NCBI RefSeq assembly: GCF_010994755.1
Contig: NZ_WHSB02000005.1
Coordinates: 1-64,000, forward strand
Reading direction: 5' to 3'
DNA: 64,000 nt
From: Shinella lacus
Lineage (GTDB): Bacteria > Pseudomonadota > Alphaproteobacteria > Rhizobiales > Rhizobiaceae
Shown: piece after piece, positions 8,111-18,664 of the stretch
Layout: each line of letters opens with the position of its first letter
Numbering within the stretch: the first letter of the stretch is position 1
Made by a program: the position numbers and the translations under genes
Notes under the pieces: model-generated
What the model saw: only the letters and a program-made list of their open reading frames with translations
Database searches by the model: none
Told to the model about the DNA's origin: nothing

Positions 8111-9817
8111 TTACTCGGCGTTGTTGCGGTTCTTCAGAGCCGCGCCGAGGATGTCGCCGAGCGACGCGCCGCTGTCGGACGAACCGAACTGCGCGACGGC
8201 TTCCTTCTCTTCGGCGATTTCGAGCGCCTTGATCGAAAGCTGGATCTTGCGATCCTTCTTCGAGAAGTTCAGCACGCGGGCGTCGACGGTCTGGCCGACC
8301 GAGAAACGCTCCGGACGCTGTTCGTCACGGTCACGTGACAGATCGTTGCGGCGGATGAACGAGGTGAGGTCTTCGTGGTTGACGAGACGCACTTCGATGC
8401 CGCCATCGTTGATCGCGATGACTTCAGCCGAAACGACAGCGTTCTTGCGCAGGTCGCCGGACGCAGCGGCGTCGCCGACCGAGTCCTTGCCGAGCTGCTT
8501 GATGCCGAGCGAGATGCGCTCCTTGTCGACGTCCACATCCAGAACGACAGCCTTGACGACGTCGCCCTTGTTGAACTCCTCGATGACCTGCTCGCCCGGA
8601 CGGTTCCAGTCGAGGTCGGAGAGGTGCACCATGCCGTCCACGTCGCCGTCGAGGCCGATGAACAGGCCGAATTCGGTCTTGTTCTTGACTTCGCCTTCGA
8701 CTTCCGTGCCAGCCGGGTGGCTGTGCGCGAAGGCCTGCCACGGGTTCTCGAGGGTCTGCTTGAGACCGAGCGAGATGCGGCGCTTCGTCGGGTCGACTTC
8801 GAGAACGACCACGTCGACTTCCTGGCTCGTGGACAGGATCTTGCCGGGGTGAACGTTCTTCTTGGTCCAGGACATTTCGGAGATGTGGATCAGGCCTTCG
8901 ATGCCCGGCTCCAGCTCAACGAACGCACCGTAGTCGGTGATGTTCGTGACCGTACCGGAGATCTTCTTGCCGGTCGGGTACTTGGTGCCGATGCCATCCC
9001 ACGGATCCGACTCGAGCTGCTTCATGCCGAGCGAGATGCGGTGGGTTTCCTGGTTGATGCGGATGATCTGAACCTTGACCTGCTGGCCAATGGACAGGAT
9101 TTCCGACGGATGGTTGACGCGGCGCCAGGCCATGTCGGTGACGTGCAGCAGGCCATCGATGCCGCCGAGGTCAACGAACGCACCGTAATCGGTGATGTTC
9201 TTGACGACGCCGTCAACAACCTGGCCTTCTTCGAGGTTCTGAACGATTTCAGAACGCTGCTCGGCGCGCGATTCTTCGAGAACCGTACGGCGCGAAACGA
9301 CGATGTTGCCGCGACGCTTGTCCATCTTGAGGATTTCGAAGGGCTGCGGGTTGTGCATGAGCGGCGTGACGTCGCGGATCGGACGGATGTCGACCTGCGA
9401 ACGCGGCAGGAAGGCAACGGCGCCGTCGAGATCGACGGTGAAGCCACCCTTGACCTGGTTGAAGATCACGCCTTCGACGCGCTCGCCGGCTTCGAACTTG
9501 ACTTCGAGCTTGGCCCAGCTCTCTTCGCGGCGAGCCTTTTCGCGCGAAAGAACAGCTTCGCCCAGCGCGTTTTCGATGCGCTCGACATAGACTTCGACTT
9601 CGTCGCCGACCTTCAGCGTGCCGTCCTTGGACTTGGCACCGAATTCCTTCAGCGGTACGCGACCTTCGACCTTGAGGCCGACGTCGACGATGGCGACGTC
9701 CTTCTCGATGGCCGTAACGATGCCCTTGGCGACATAGCCTTCGGCCAGATCGTTAGACGCAAAGGATTCCTGCAGAAGGGCTGCGAAATCTTCGCGCGTG
9801 GGGTTTGCTTGAGACAT
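8111..9817 (-). CDS. rpsA: 30S ribosomal protein S1
   Basis: A 568-residue S1 protein that binds mRNA on the small ribosomal subunit and helps start translation. It is built of six S1 repeats spanning about residues 35-535; the signature TDYGAFVDLGG and TDYGAFVELEPG strings recur. The C-terminal tail ends GDILGAALKNRNNAE as in rhizobial homologues. The start MSQANPTREDFAALLQESF at 9817 follows AGGAG with five bases spacing. It lies downstream of cmk on the same strand (115-base gap), the usual rhizobial order aroA-cmk-rpsA. The leader holds a small hairpin (9888-9905) that might serve autoregulation. Confidence 0.98.
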   Translation of the reverse strand: MSQANPTREDFAALLQESFASNDLAEGYVAKGIVTAIEKDVAIVDVGLKVEGRVPLKEFGAKSKDGTLKVGDEVEVYVERIENALGEAVLSREKARREESWAKLEVKFEAGERVEGVIFNQVKGGFTVDLDGAVAFLPRSQVDIRPIRDVTPLMHNPQPFEILKMDKRRGNIVVSRRTVLEESRAEQRSEIVQNLEEGQVVDGVVKNITDYGAFVDLGGIDGLLHVTDMAWRRVNHPSEILSIGQQVKVQIIRINQETHRISLGMKQLESDPWDGIGTKYPTGKKISGTVTNITDYGAFVELEPGIEGLIHISEMSWTKKNVHPGKILSTSQEVDVVVLEVDPTKRRISLGLKQTLENPWQAFAHSHPAGTEVEGEVKNKTEFGLFIGLDGDVDGMVHLSDLDWNRPGEQVIEEFNKGDVVKAVVLDVDVDKERISLGIKQLGKDSVGDAAASGDLRKNAVVSAEVIAINDGGIEVRLVNHEDLTSFIRRNDLSRDRDEQRPERFSVGQTVDARVLNFSKKDRKIQLSIKALEIAEEKEAVAQFGSSDSGASLGDILGAALKNRNNAE

Positions 9818-9887
9818 GAAAACTCCTGGTGTGCCACTCGGGCACGGGCGCCGGGGGTTAGCGTTGATGATAAACGGAGCTTTGTCC

Positions 9888-9905
9888 GCTGCCTCGGGAG
9901 GCAGC
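9888..9905 (-). promoter_or_regulatory. hairpin in the rpsA leader
   Basis: GCTGCCT and AGGCAGC form a 7-bp stem with a 4-base loop, about 70 bases upstream of the rpsA start. There is no T-run after it, so it is not a terminator. S1 represses its own translation in other bacteria, so a leader role is possible but unproven. Confidence 0.3.
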
Positions 9906-9932
9906 AAATCCGGCGCGGGGACAGGCTTCGTT

Positions 9933-10562
9933 CTAGTGCTTCAGAGCGGCGTCGATGATCGATTTAGCCGCCGAAAACGCCGCCTCTATACTCATTTCCG
10001 AGGTATCAAGCAAGTGCGCATCGTCGGCGGGGCGAAGCGGGCTGTCGGCGCGGCCCATGTCGCGCTCGTCGCGGCGGCGGATATCGTCGAGGATCGTCTC
10101 GAAATCAGCCACCCCGCCGCCCGCCACGATCTCGTCCAGCCGGCGCGTCGCGCGCACTTCCGGCGAGGCCGTGACATAGAGTTTCACCGCCGCATCGGGG
10201 CAGACCACGGTGCCGATATCGCGTCCATCGAGCACCGTGCCGGGCTCGCGCGCCGCAAAACCGCGCTGCGCCTCGACCAGCGCCCGGCGCACCGAGGGCA
10301 TCACGGCGATCTTCGACGCCGCCTCGCCGATGTCATGGGCGGACAGCACCGTGCGGTCGAGCCCGCCGAGATCGAGATTGCGCGCCACGCCGGCCGCCAC
10401 CGCCTCGTCGTCGAGCGGCAGCCCGCGATCGATCAGCGCCTTCGCCGTCGCGCGATAGGTCAGGCCCGTATCGAGGTGATGAAAGCCATAGTCCTCCGCA
10501 ATGCGGCGCGACAGCGTGCCCTTGCCGGCAGCGGCGGGACCATCGATGGCAATCGTTTTCAT
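9933..10562 (-). CDS. cmk: cytidylate kinase
   Basis: A 209-residue (d)CMP kinase that phosphorylates CMP and dCMP with ATP. The P-loop GPAAAGKGT is at residues 8-16. Later motifs are LDTGLTYRA (nucleotide binding), [13 protein letters not shown] and [16 protein letters not shown] chose ATG 10562 ([15 protein letters not shown]); an in-frame GTG at 10580 would add six residues without family support. It is followed by rpsA, a widespread pairing. Confidence 0.96.
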   Translation of the reverse strand: MKTIAIDGPAAAGKGTLSRRIAEDYGFHHLDTGLTYRATAKALIDRGLPLDDEAVAAGVARNLDLGGLDRTVLSAHDIGEAASKIAVMPSVRRALVEAQRGFAAREPGTVLDGRDIGTVVCPDAAVKLYVTASPEVRATRRLDEIVAGGGVADFETILDDIRRRDERDMGRADSPLRPADDAHLLDTSEMSIEAAFSAAKSIIDAALKH

Positions 10563-10686
10563 AGAACACCCATGTGTCACATGTTTTTCATGAAGGGTGT
10601 TAGCGGAAGACGAGGGGCGATGCCAAGAGGCAAGACATTGTCCTGGAACTCATTGGCCATAGCTTTTTGCCCTCGACCTACAGAAG

Positions 10687-11298
10687 TCAACGCCGCTCGT
10701 GCTCAGCCGCCCTACGTGCGCGAAGCACGAGCAGTAGGCACAGACCATAGGTAGCCGACAGTGTGACAAGAATAGCAGGATGAATGTCCGGAGCTATTTG
10801 AGCTTTCCCTCGCACTTGCTCAACAAGAGCGAAAAGCGCTCCGAAAAACGTTATCCCCAGATACAGCAGCAATGCCCAGAACACCAACCGGGGCGCCCTA
10901 ACAATGCTATTCCTCAGGATAATCCGAAGTGCCTTTATCTGAGATGGAACAGCCTCAAGGCGGTCTGCCGCAGAAACAGGAGCAGCATCGAGCATGGCGT
11001 TCGCGCGGGTCAAGAGGCGTTTCTCAGCTATTGTCGCCAACACCACCAGAACAGCCACGAAGATGACAAGCACAACCGACGAAACGATGCCGTGCCTGTA
11101 TAAATGAAGCGAGAGCAACACCGAAAGTAAAATTCCGATGCCACTGATCACGCCGATCAGCCATCTCCGTAAGACCAGCCTTTCAACGGCCTGAAATTCG
11201 ACTTCGCTCAGCACAACCGCCTTCGCCCGCAAATGCAGGCGATAAACTACGCGTCCGTCGTCAAGACGTCGCACGAGGCGGCCGGGAAATTTCGTCAT
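10687..11298 (-). CDS. hypothetical membrane protein, AT-richer insert
   Basis: A 203-residue protein with four probable membrane spans: LIGVISGIGILLSVLLSLHL (about 47-67), VSSVVLVIFVAVLVVLATIA (about 71-91), LVFWALLLYLGITFFGALFA (about 137-157) and ILVTLSATYGLCLLLVLRA (about 175-194). The N-terminal 45 residues are cytoplasmic and basic. I do not recognise the family. GC content is visibly lower than the neighbours (about 52-53% over 10801-10920, against about 72% over 10201-10260), and it sits between aroA and cmk, genes that are usually adjacent in related genomes. Both facts suggest acquisition. Confidence 0.65.
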   Translation of the reverse strand: MTKFPGRLVRRLDDGRVVYRLHLRAKAVVLSEVEFQAVERLVLRRWLIGVISGIGILLSVLLSLHLYRHGIVSSVVLVIFVAVLVVLATIAEKRLLTRANAMLDAAPVSAADRLEAVPSQIKALRIILRNSIVRAPRLVFWALLLYLGITFFGALFALVEQVRGKAQIAPDIHPAILVTLSATYGLCLLLVLRARRAAEHERR

Positions 11299-11369
11299 GC
11301 TCTGTCTTTCGGCTTCGGTGAAACCTAGGCGGAAGCCATTAACGCTCCATTCCCGTCCAAGTCGAAAGT

Positions 11370-12812
<1,443 letters not shown>

Positions 12813-12983
12813 TCATCATCCCGCCGGAAAACATTCGTCCGGGAGCGGCGGCCGTTTCCTCCCGAAGTTTGGCTTTGACAGGATTGCCCAAGACGACTAT
12901 GGGGACCGGCTAATCATTCTACCGTTCAACGCGCCGGCAACCCGGCCCCGCCGGAAACATACGGCACAGAGAAGGCTTCGACT

Positions 12984-13370
12984 GTGGCAAAAGCGGAACT
13001 CGGAACCAAACGCATCGATCCGGAAACGGGCAGGAAGTTCTACGACCTGAACCGCGATCCGATCGTCTCCCCCTACACGGGCAAGTCCTACCCACTGTCC
13101 TATTTCGAGGAAACGGCTGCTGTCGCCGTTCTCGAAAAGGCTGAGGAAGAGGACGTCAACGAAGTCGATACGGAGAACACCGAAGTCGAACTCGTCTCGC
13201 TCGAGGATGCCGACGACGAAGCAGCGGCCGGCGACGACATCCCGGACCTGGGCGATGACGACGTCGAAATCGACGGCGACGAGGACGATACCTTCCTGGA
13301 ACAGGAAGAAGACGACGATGACGACATGACCGGCCTGATCGGCGTCACCGGCGACGAAGACGAAGTTTAA
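12984..13370 (+). CDS. TIGR02300 family acidic protein
   Basis: A 128-residue protein of the TIGR02300 family, recognised by its N-terminus MAKAELGTKRIDPETGRKFY with FYDLNRDPIVSPYTG, a conserved zinc-ribbon-like fold without the cysteines. The rest is an extremely acidic Asp/Glu tail (residues 52-122), probably disordered. Function is unknown. Translation starts at GTG 12984 with GAAGG upstream. A strong terminator (13382-13410) follows. It is divergent from aroA, as in other rhizobia. Confidence 0.85.
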   Translation: MAKAELGTKRIDPETGRKFYDLNRDPIVSPYTGKSYPLSYFEETAAVAVLEKAEEEDVNEVDTENTEVELVSLEDADDEAAAGDDIPDLGDDDVEIDGDEDDTFLEQEEDDDDDMTGLIGVTGDEDEV

Positions 13371-13381
13371 GCTTTTGATTT

Positions 13382-13410
13382 TCCGGCCGGTTTCAAAAAA
13401 ACCGGCCGGA
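13382..13410 (+). terminator. intrinsic terminator
   Basis: A perfect 12-bp stem (13382-13393 with 13399-13410), loop CAAAA, followed by TCTCATTTTT. It ends the TIGR02300 gene 11 bases after its stop. Confidence 0.85.
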
Positions 13411-13516
13411 TCTCATTTTTCGGCTTGCCATCTCCGATCACCGGAAGTAATAAGCCGCACACCGAACGGACACACCGCTTCGGTTCCCGGAAAACCGGCC
13501 ATGCCGGACCCGTTAT

Positions 13517-13592
<76 letters not shown>

Positions 13593-13632
13593 AACTTCCC
13601 TTGATCCATAAAAGACTGAAACCGCCAGCACC

Positions 13633-13899
13633 CTACGGCTGTTCGCGTGTGCCCGGCACCTCGCGCTGGTCGGCGTCTTCAAGGTCGGTCTTCACGACGA
13701 AGGCGTCCGTGTGCTGGCGGGCGGCTTCGCGTACTGCGGCGAGGTTGGGGACGTCGTCGCCCTCGATTTCGCCGTCGCCCTGGTCGATTTCGCGGGCCGC
13801 CTGAAACCAGTGATCGTCGGGCTTGCCGTCAGGCTGGCCTTCCTGCCGCCAGAGTTCGTGGGCGCGTTTGCGGATTTTTTCTTCGCGGTCGTCGGTCAT
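13633..13899 (-). CDS. DUF2934 domain protein
   Basis: An 88-residue acidic cytoplasmic protein. The N-terminus EEKIRKRAHELWRQEGQPDG followed by DDHWFQAAREI is the DUF2934 signature common in rhizobia; function unknown. The start MTDDREEK at 13899 has GGGAG upstream, and the longer open frame to 14169 is ignored. It is divergent from the TMEM43-like gene and convergent with the tRNA gene. Confidence 0.85.
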   Translation of the reverse strand: MTDDREEKIRKRAHELWRQEGQPDGKPDDHWFQAAREIDQGDGEIEGDDVPNLAAVREAARQHTDAFVVKTDLEDADQREVPGTREQP

Positions 13900-14071
13900 G
13901 GAGTTGCTCCCTTCGCATTTCAGCAATGAACGAAGGGCGTGGCGGGATGTTCCGCGCCCTGCCCTTCGCCCCCGCTGAATTATGTGCCCGCTTGCGCAGG
14001 TAAGGAAGCGCGAATAAGCATGAGCTTTCGGGCGTCTCAGGGATTGGACGCACGCCTTGTCGGGGGACAAC

Positions 14072-15247
14072 ATGAGCTTTACGGAAACGACGACCACCTC
14101 TTGGTTCTCCAGGCTGAAGGGCGCGCTGATCAAGATCGTGGTCGGCTTCATCCTTCTCATCGCCTGCATCTGGCTGCTGTTCTGGAATGAAGGCCGGTCG
14201 GTGAAGACCTATCGCGCGCTCGTCGAGGGTGCTGGCCTCGTCGTTTCGGTCGACAATGGCAGCGTCGATCCGGCAAACGACGGAAAGCTCGTGCATATTT
14301 CCGGGCCGGTGAAGCCGGTGGGCGTGCCGGAGGACGACGTGCTCGGCATTTCGGCGGATGGCGCGGTCGGCGTCAACCGCATCGTCGAGATGTACCAGTG
14401 GATCGAGACCTCGAAGTCGGAGACGCGCAAGCAGCTCGGCGGCAGCGAGGAAACGGTCACCACCTATTCCTACCACAAGGAATGGAAGAGCAACGAAGTC
14501 AACTCCAACAACTTCCGCCAGTCGGGCCATGACAATCCGCAGAAGCCCATCGACGATGCGAGCTTCCCGGTGAAATCCGCCACGATCGGCGCCTTCAGCG
14601 TGGAGGGCCGCGCGGTCGCCCGCCTTGGCGACGAGCGCCCCGTGCCGCTGACCGCCATCGAGGCGAACCGGATGGGCGAGGCGGTGACGCTCGGCAAGCC
14701 GGTCTCGACGATCGCCGGCCAGGCCGTCTTCTCCTTCAACCCGGAGGACCCGCAGGTCGGCGATATCCGCATCCGCTTCGAGCGCTCGGACATTTCCGAG
14801 GCAAGCTTTATCGGCGCGCAGCGCGGCAGCGGGCTGACGCCCTACAAGACAACAAACGGGCGCGACCTCTTCCTGAGCGACGCCGGCCTTCTCGATGCGC
14901 CGGCCATGTTCGACGCGGCGCAGAGCGAGAACACGATCATCACCTGGCTGGTGCGGGTCGGCGGCCTCGTCGGCATCTTCGTCGGCTTCGCCTTCATCCT
15001 GTCGATCCTCGGCGTCATCGCCGACGTGGTGCCCTTCATCGGCTCCATCGTGCGCTTCGGCACGACGGCGATCGCCCTCATCTTCACCCTGCTGATCGGC
15101 CCGGCCGTCATCGCCATCGCCTGGATCGCCTATCGCCCGTTCGTTGCCATTGCGGTTTTCGCCGCCGGCATTGCGATCGCGGCCGGCATCCTCTATCTGC
15201 GGCGCGGCAAGGCGGCGGCGACAACGCCGGCTCTCGGGAGAGCGTGA
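14072..15247 (+). CDS. TMEM43 (LUMA) family membrane protein
   Basis: A 391-residue inner-membrane protein with one N-terminal span (IVVGFILLIACIWLLFWNEG, about 20-38), a large extracytoplasmic domain (about 40-290), and three or four C-terminal spans (VGGLVGIFVGFAFILSILGV; FGTTAIALIFTLLIGPAVIA; FVAIAVFAAGIAIAAGILYL). This arrangement and the NEGRSVKTYRALVEGAG motif are typical of the TMEM43 family, shared with the animal inner-nuclear-membrane protein LUMA. The bacterial role is unknown. ATG 14072 follows GGGGGA; it lies 35 bases upstream of the YdcF-like gene, probably one operon. Confidence 0.85.
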   Translation: MSFTETTTTSWFSRLKGALIKIVVGFILLIACIWLLFWNEGRSVKTYRALVEGAGLVVSVDNGSVDPANDGKLVHISGPVKPVGVPEDDVLGISADGAVGVNRIVEMYQWIETSKSETRKQLGGSEETVTTYSYHKEWKSNEVNSNNFRQSGHDNPQKPIDDASFPVKSATIGAFSVEGRAVARLGDERPVPLTAIEANRMGEAVTLGKPVSTIAGQAVFSFNPEDPQVGDIRIRFERSDISEASFIGAQRGSGLTPYKTTNGRDLFLSDAGLLDAPAMFDAAQSENTIITWLVRVGGLVGIFVGFAFILSILGVIADVVPFIGSIVRFGTTAIALIFTLLIGPAVIAIAWIAYRPFVAIAVFAAGIAIAAGILYLRRGKAAATTPALGRA

Positions 15248-15282
15248 ACGCGCCCGCACGACGACAACAGGGCGGGTGACGC

Positions 15283-16074
15283 TTGACCTATTATGCCTCG
15301 AAGATCTTCTGGCTCGCGGCCCAGCCCCTGTCGCTTGCCCTTCTGCTGGTCGTGTTCGGCCTGCTGGCCGGGCTGATGCGCTGGAAGCGGCTGCGGACGA
15401 CGGCAAATATTTTTGCTGCCCTCCTGCTCTTTGTCACGCTGTTCACCTCGACCGGCGCGGTGCTGCTGCAAACCCTGGAAGACCGCATCCCGCGGGCGGA
15501 GCTACCGGCCGGCGGACCGGGCTGCGTCATCATGCTCGGCGGTGGCATCGAGGCGGAAGTGATTGCGGCGCGTGGCGGCTTCGAGATGAACCAGGCCGGC
15601 GACCGCTTCATCGAGACGCTGCGGCTGGCGCGGGAGTTTCCCGCGGCACGCATCCTGATTTCCGGCGGCGATGGCTCGTTCAGCGGCAACTATGAGGGCG
15701 ATGCGGCGGTGGCGACGCGCTTCTTCGAAGCCTTTGGGGTTCCTGCCGACCGGCTGATCCGCGAGACGGAATCACGCACCACCTTCGAGAATGTCGAGAA
15801 CACCAAGGCACTATTGGCGGCAAACGGCCTCGGCCGCTGCCTGCTGGTGACCTCTGCCTTCCACATGCCGCGCTCGGTCGGCCTGTTCCGCAAGCTCGAC
15901 ATCGACGTGCTCCCCTGGCCAACAGATTTCCGCACGACGGGCCAGGCCGGACTTGCCTTCGATTTCAGCCAGCCCTCGACGAACAGCCAGCTGATGACGA
16001 CGGCACTCAGGGAATGGACGGGCCTGCTCGCCTACTATCTCGCCGGCCGCACGCACGCGCTCTTCCCGCAATAG
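15283..16074 (+). CDS. YdcF (DUF218) family membrane protein
   Basis: A 263-residue protein with two N-terminal membrane spans (LSLALLLVVFGLLAGLM and ANIFAALLLFVTLFTSTGAV), then a DUF218 domain outside the membrane. Motifs include CVIMLGGGIEAEV, ILISGGDGSF, ESRTTFENVENTKALL and LLVTSAFHMPRSVGLF, typical of the YdcF/SanA/ElyC group linked to envelope polysaccharide or peptidoglycan precursors. Translation appears to start at TTG 15283; no ATG gives the first membrane span. Its end is convergent with the gene at 16078. Confidence 0.85.
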   Translation: MTYYASKIFWLAAQPLSLALLLVVFGLLAGLMRWKRLRTTANIFAALLLFVTLFTSTGAVLLQTLEDRIPRAELPAGGPGCVIMLGGGIEAEVIAARGGFEMNQAGDRFIETLRLAREFPAARILISGGDGSFSGNYEGDAAVATRFFEAFGVPADRLIRETESRTTFENVENTKALLAANGLGRCLLVTSAFHMPRSVGLFRKLDIDVLPWPTDFRTTGQAGLAFDFSQPSTNSQLMTTALREWTGLLAYYLAGRTHALFPQ

Positions 16075-16077
16075 AAG

Positions 16078-16551
16078 CTATTTTTTCGAGATCGTGTCGA
16101 ACTGGGCGCCGCGCACGCGGATCGTCATGATGCAATATTCGGAATCGTCGCGCCCGCAGCTTGCGGCATTGGCCTTCAGTTCCAGCACCATGTTGCCGTA
16201 GCGCTTCTTCAGCTCGTAGCCGTAGAGATCGGCATTGGCGGCGAGGAAATAGCCGCCCTCGGCCACCTGGATGTAGAATTCGTAGGGGCAGCCGACATTG
16301 CCGCACAGGCCGCCGGGCGTGCCGTCGCAATTGACCGCGCCGAGATTGACGATGGCGTCGGGAAGGCTGTCATTGTTGAAATCGATGGTTTCGGAAAAGT
16401 CCTCGCCGTAGATCGGCGTCTTGCAGCGCTTGGCGACTTCGGCCTGCGCCGTCGCGATGGCATCCGGCACGATTTCCGCCGCGCGGACCGGCAGGACGGT
16501 CGAAACGAGCGCTGCGCAGACAAGCGCCAGGATTCTGATGCGGATGGCCAT
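16078..16551 (-). CDS. secreted hypothetical protein
   Basis: A 157-residue protein with a signal peptide (MAIRIRILALVCAALVSTVL, cleavage near VRAAEIV). The mature part has an Asp-rich stretch IDFNNDSLPDAIVNLGAVNC resembling an FG-GAP or EF-hand-like calcium loop, and six cysteines that could form disulphides in the periplasm. Similar proteins are annotated only as hypothetical in rhizobia. It lies tail-to-tail with the YdcF-like gene and divergent from the TRIC channel gene. Confidence 0.7.
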   Translation of the reverse strand: MAIRIRILALVCAALVSTVLPVRAAEIVPDAIATAQAEVAKRCKTPIYGEDFSETIDFNNDSLPDAIVNLGAVNCDGTPGGLCGNVGCPYEFYIQVAEGGYFLAANADLYGYELKKRYGNMVLELKANAASCGRDDSEYCIMTIRVRGAQFDTISKK

Positions 16552-16708
16552 CTCTCAAACCTTTCCATGGCAGGCGATTCGGTCATTATGCGGACAAGCC
16601 GGCGCGCTGCCTGATTCTGCCCGGGTACACGGGCGCGCACTCTAACGCGGCAAAGCTGTCGCGAGGCTTGGCCCGAGAACGGGCCTGTGATGGAAGGGGA
16701 CAACAAGC

Positions 16709-17344
16709 GTGCCGATCCTGGAACTGCTCGACTATACCGGCGTGGCGGTCTTCGCCGCCACCGGCGCGCTTTCGGCCTCGCGCAAGCAGCTCGACATCAT
16801 CGGCTTCCTGTTCCTTGCGGCCGCGACCGGCATCGGCGGCGGCACGTTCCGTGACGTGATCCTCGGCGCTACACCGGTCTTCTGGGTGGTGAACCCGACC
16901 TATCTCATCGTCTGCGTGGTGGTGGCGCTTGTCGTCTTCGTGCTCGCGCACCGCATCGAGTCGCGCTACCGCCTGCTGCTCTGGCTCGATGCGATGGGGG
17001 TCTCGGCCTATTGCGTCATGGGGGCCGCCAAGGGGCTTGCCGCAACCGGATCGCCGACGGTCGCGATCACCACCGGCGTGCTGACCGCAAGTTTCGGCGG
17101 CATCCTGCGGGACCTGCTGGCTGGCGAGCCTTCCGTGCTGCTGCGGCCGGAGGTCTACGTCACCGCGGCACTCATCGGCTCCGCGGCCTTCACGGCGGCG
17201 AGCGTCGCCGGCGTACCACTCTGGCTCGCCTCGGCAATCGGAATTGGCGCGGCCTTCATCGTGCGCGGCGGGGCGTTGCGGTTCGGCTGGCGGTTTCCGG
17301 TCTACAGGCCGCGGCCGGGGCGGCATCCGGATGACGTGATGTGA
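16709..17344 (+). CDS. TRIC family (UPF0126) cation channel-like protein
   Basis: A 211-residue inner-membrane protein with about seven spans arranged as two homologous halves. Each half has a glycine-rich motif: ATGIGGGTFRDVILG near residues 40-54 and TASFGGILRDLLAG near 127-140. This is the UPF0126/TRIC signature; bacterial members form trimeric monovalent-cation channels. It starts at GTG 16709 with GGGG upstream. It ends 15 bases from the convergent irr gene. Confidence 0.88.
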   Translation: MPILELLDYTGVAVFAATGALSASRKQLDIIGFLFLAAATGIGGGTFRDVILGATPVFWVVNPTYLIVCVVVALVVFVLAHRIESRYRLLLWLDAMGVSAYCVMGAAKGLAATGSPTVAITTGVLTASFGGILRDLLAGEPSVLLRPEVYVTAALIGSAAFTAASVAGVPLWLASAIGIGAAFIVRGGALRFGWRFPVYRPRPGRHPDDVM

Positions 17345-17359
17345 GGGCTTAGAGTGCTC

Positions 17360-17779
17360 TCAAGGCTTGCGCGGGCGCAGGCGGATGATCACATCAACGT
17401 GAGCGATCTCCATGCCTTCCGGCGGCTCCGGCAGGTTGCCGATCGCGATATTGCTCACCGGAATGTCGAGAACGTGGTTTTCGCCCTCGACGAAGAAATG
17501 GTGGTGGTCGGAGACATTCGTGTCGAAGTAGGTCTTCGAGCTTTCGACCGCGAGAACACGGATCAGGCCCGCCTCGGTGAACTGGTGCAGCGTGTTGTAG
17601 ACGGTTGCGAGAGACACCGGAACGCCCGCAGTCACGGCTTCTTCGTGCAGTTCTTCCACCGTCAGGTGGCGATCGCCCTTGGCGAACAGCAGGTCGGCGA
17701 GAGCCACGCGCTGGCGCGTCGGGCGCAGGCCGGAATGGCGCAGGCGCTCTTCGATGGGCAACTCGTGTGCATGCGTCAT
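17360..17779 (-). CDS. irr: iron response regulator Irr (Fur family)
   Basis: A 139-residue Fur-family repressor that in Rhizobiales senses haem and represses haem biosynthesis and other iron-using genes under iron limitation. A winged-helix DNA-binding part (GLRPTRQRVALADLLFAKGD to VSLATVYNTLHQFTEAGLI) precedes the dimerisation part with the histidine cluster VSDHHHFF (His92-94), the haem-binding site of rhizobial Irr. I see no N-terminal GCPW haem regulatory motif of the Bradyrhizobium type. I chose ATG 17779 (MTHAHELPIEERL); a TTG at 17815 lacks a ribosome site. It is divergent from fabA, the usual rhizobial order. Confidence 0.95.
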   Translation of the reverse strand: MTHAHELPIEERLRHSGLRPTRQRVALADLLFAKGDRHLTVEELHEEAVTAGVPVSLATVYNTLHQFTEAGLIRVLAVESSKTYFDTNVSDHHHFFVEGENHVLDIPVSNIAIGNLPEPPEGMEIAHVDVIIRLRPRKP

Positions 17780-18094
17780 GGGCGACGGATCCGCTTGTCT
17801 GGCCTTGAACAACAATCTTGATATTTCGATATAACTTTAGCGCCGCCGGGATTCAATAGGATTACGGCGCTTGAAAGGCGCGCAACAGGCGGAAAAACCG
17901 GGGCCTTTGCTTGCCCCGCCCGAATTTAGGCTGGCTGTCACCGCAAGCATCATGTATGCGGACTGCTGAATTAACGTATCGCCCGGCCAGGGCGCGACGA
18001 TAAAAAGGGGTGGTCCGGGGTGCTTCAATTCGCGCCTTAGCTGCTCTAAATCTAAACGCAATAAGCGTCTACGCGACCGGGGATGAGACATTCG
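17780..18094. other. 315-base irr-fabA divergent region
   Basis: This gene-free region must contain the promoters of irr (leftward) and fabA (rightward). An AT-rich imperfect dyad ATATTTCGATAT at 17821-17832, 40-50 bases before irr, is the best operator-like candidate, possibly for autoregulation. I found no exact match to published Irr (ICE) or RirA box sequences and no hairpin terminator. Confidence 0.35.
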
Positions 18095-18610
18095 ATGACG
18101 ACCAGGCAATCCAGCTACAACTATGAGGAAATTCTGAGCTGCGGCCGCGGCGAGCTTTTCGGCCCCGGCAATGCCCAGCTTCCTCTGCCTCCCATGCTGA
18201 TGGTCCATCGCATTACTGACATTTCCGAAACGGGCGGTGCCTTCGACAAGGGCTATATCCGCGCCGAATACGATGTGCGCCCCGACGACTGGTATTTCCC
18301 CTGCCACTTCCAGGGCAACCCGATCATGCCGGGCTGCCTCGGCCTCGACGGCATGTGGCAGCTCACCGGCTTCTTCCTCGGCTGGCTCGGCGAACCCGGC
18401 CGCGGCATGGCGCTCTCCACCGGCGAAGTGAAATTCAAGGGCATGATCCGCCCGACCACGAAGCTCCTGGAATACGGCATCGATTTCAAGCGCGTCATGC
18501 GCGGCCGCCTCGTGCTTGGCACGGCCGACGGCTGGCTGAAGGCCGACGGCGAGACTATCTATCAGGCATCCGACCTGCGCGTCGGCCTGTCCAAGGACAA
18601 GGAAGCCTGA
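18095..18610 (+). CDS. fabA: 3-hydroxydecanoyl-ACP dehydratase/isomerase
   Basis: A 171-residue enzyme that dehydrates 3-hydroxydecanoyl-ACP and isomerises trans-2- to cis-3-decenoyl-ACP, the branch point for unsaturated fatty acids. The catalytic His71 ([12 protein letters not shown]) and Asp85 ([10 protein letters not shown]) line up with His70 and Asp84 of the E. coli enzyme. The start [14 protein letters not shown] at 18095 fits the family; ATG 18083 would add four residues but has no properly spaced ribosome site. First gene of fabA-fabB-fabI. Confidence 0.97.
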   Translation: MTTRQSSYNYEEILSCGRGELFGPGNAQLPLPPMLMVHRITDISETGGAFDKGYIRAEYDVRPDDWYFPCHFQGNPIMPGCLGLDGMWQLTGFFLGWLGEPGRGMALSTGEVKFKGMIRPTTKLLEYGIDFKRVMRGRLVLGTADGWLKADGETIYQASDLRVGLSKDKEA

Positions 18611-18664
18611 GGCGGCGGCCTACGCCGCCTTCACCACGAGACGTTCTAGATAAAGGTCAGAAAC

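Noticed and set aside
11320-11350. Hairpin after aroA as a terminator
   Set aside because: GGCTTC/GAAGCC forms only a short stem without a T-run.
13423-13453. tRNA-Ala promoter CTTGCC-N18-TAATAA
   Set aside because: It would give a leader of about 60 bases and an 18-base spacer; too weak to list as a feature.
17780-18094. Irr (ICE) or RirA operator between irr and fabA
   Set aside because: The AT-rich dyad at 17821-17832 does not match the published motifs well enough to name it.
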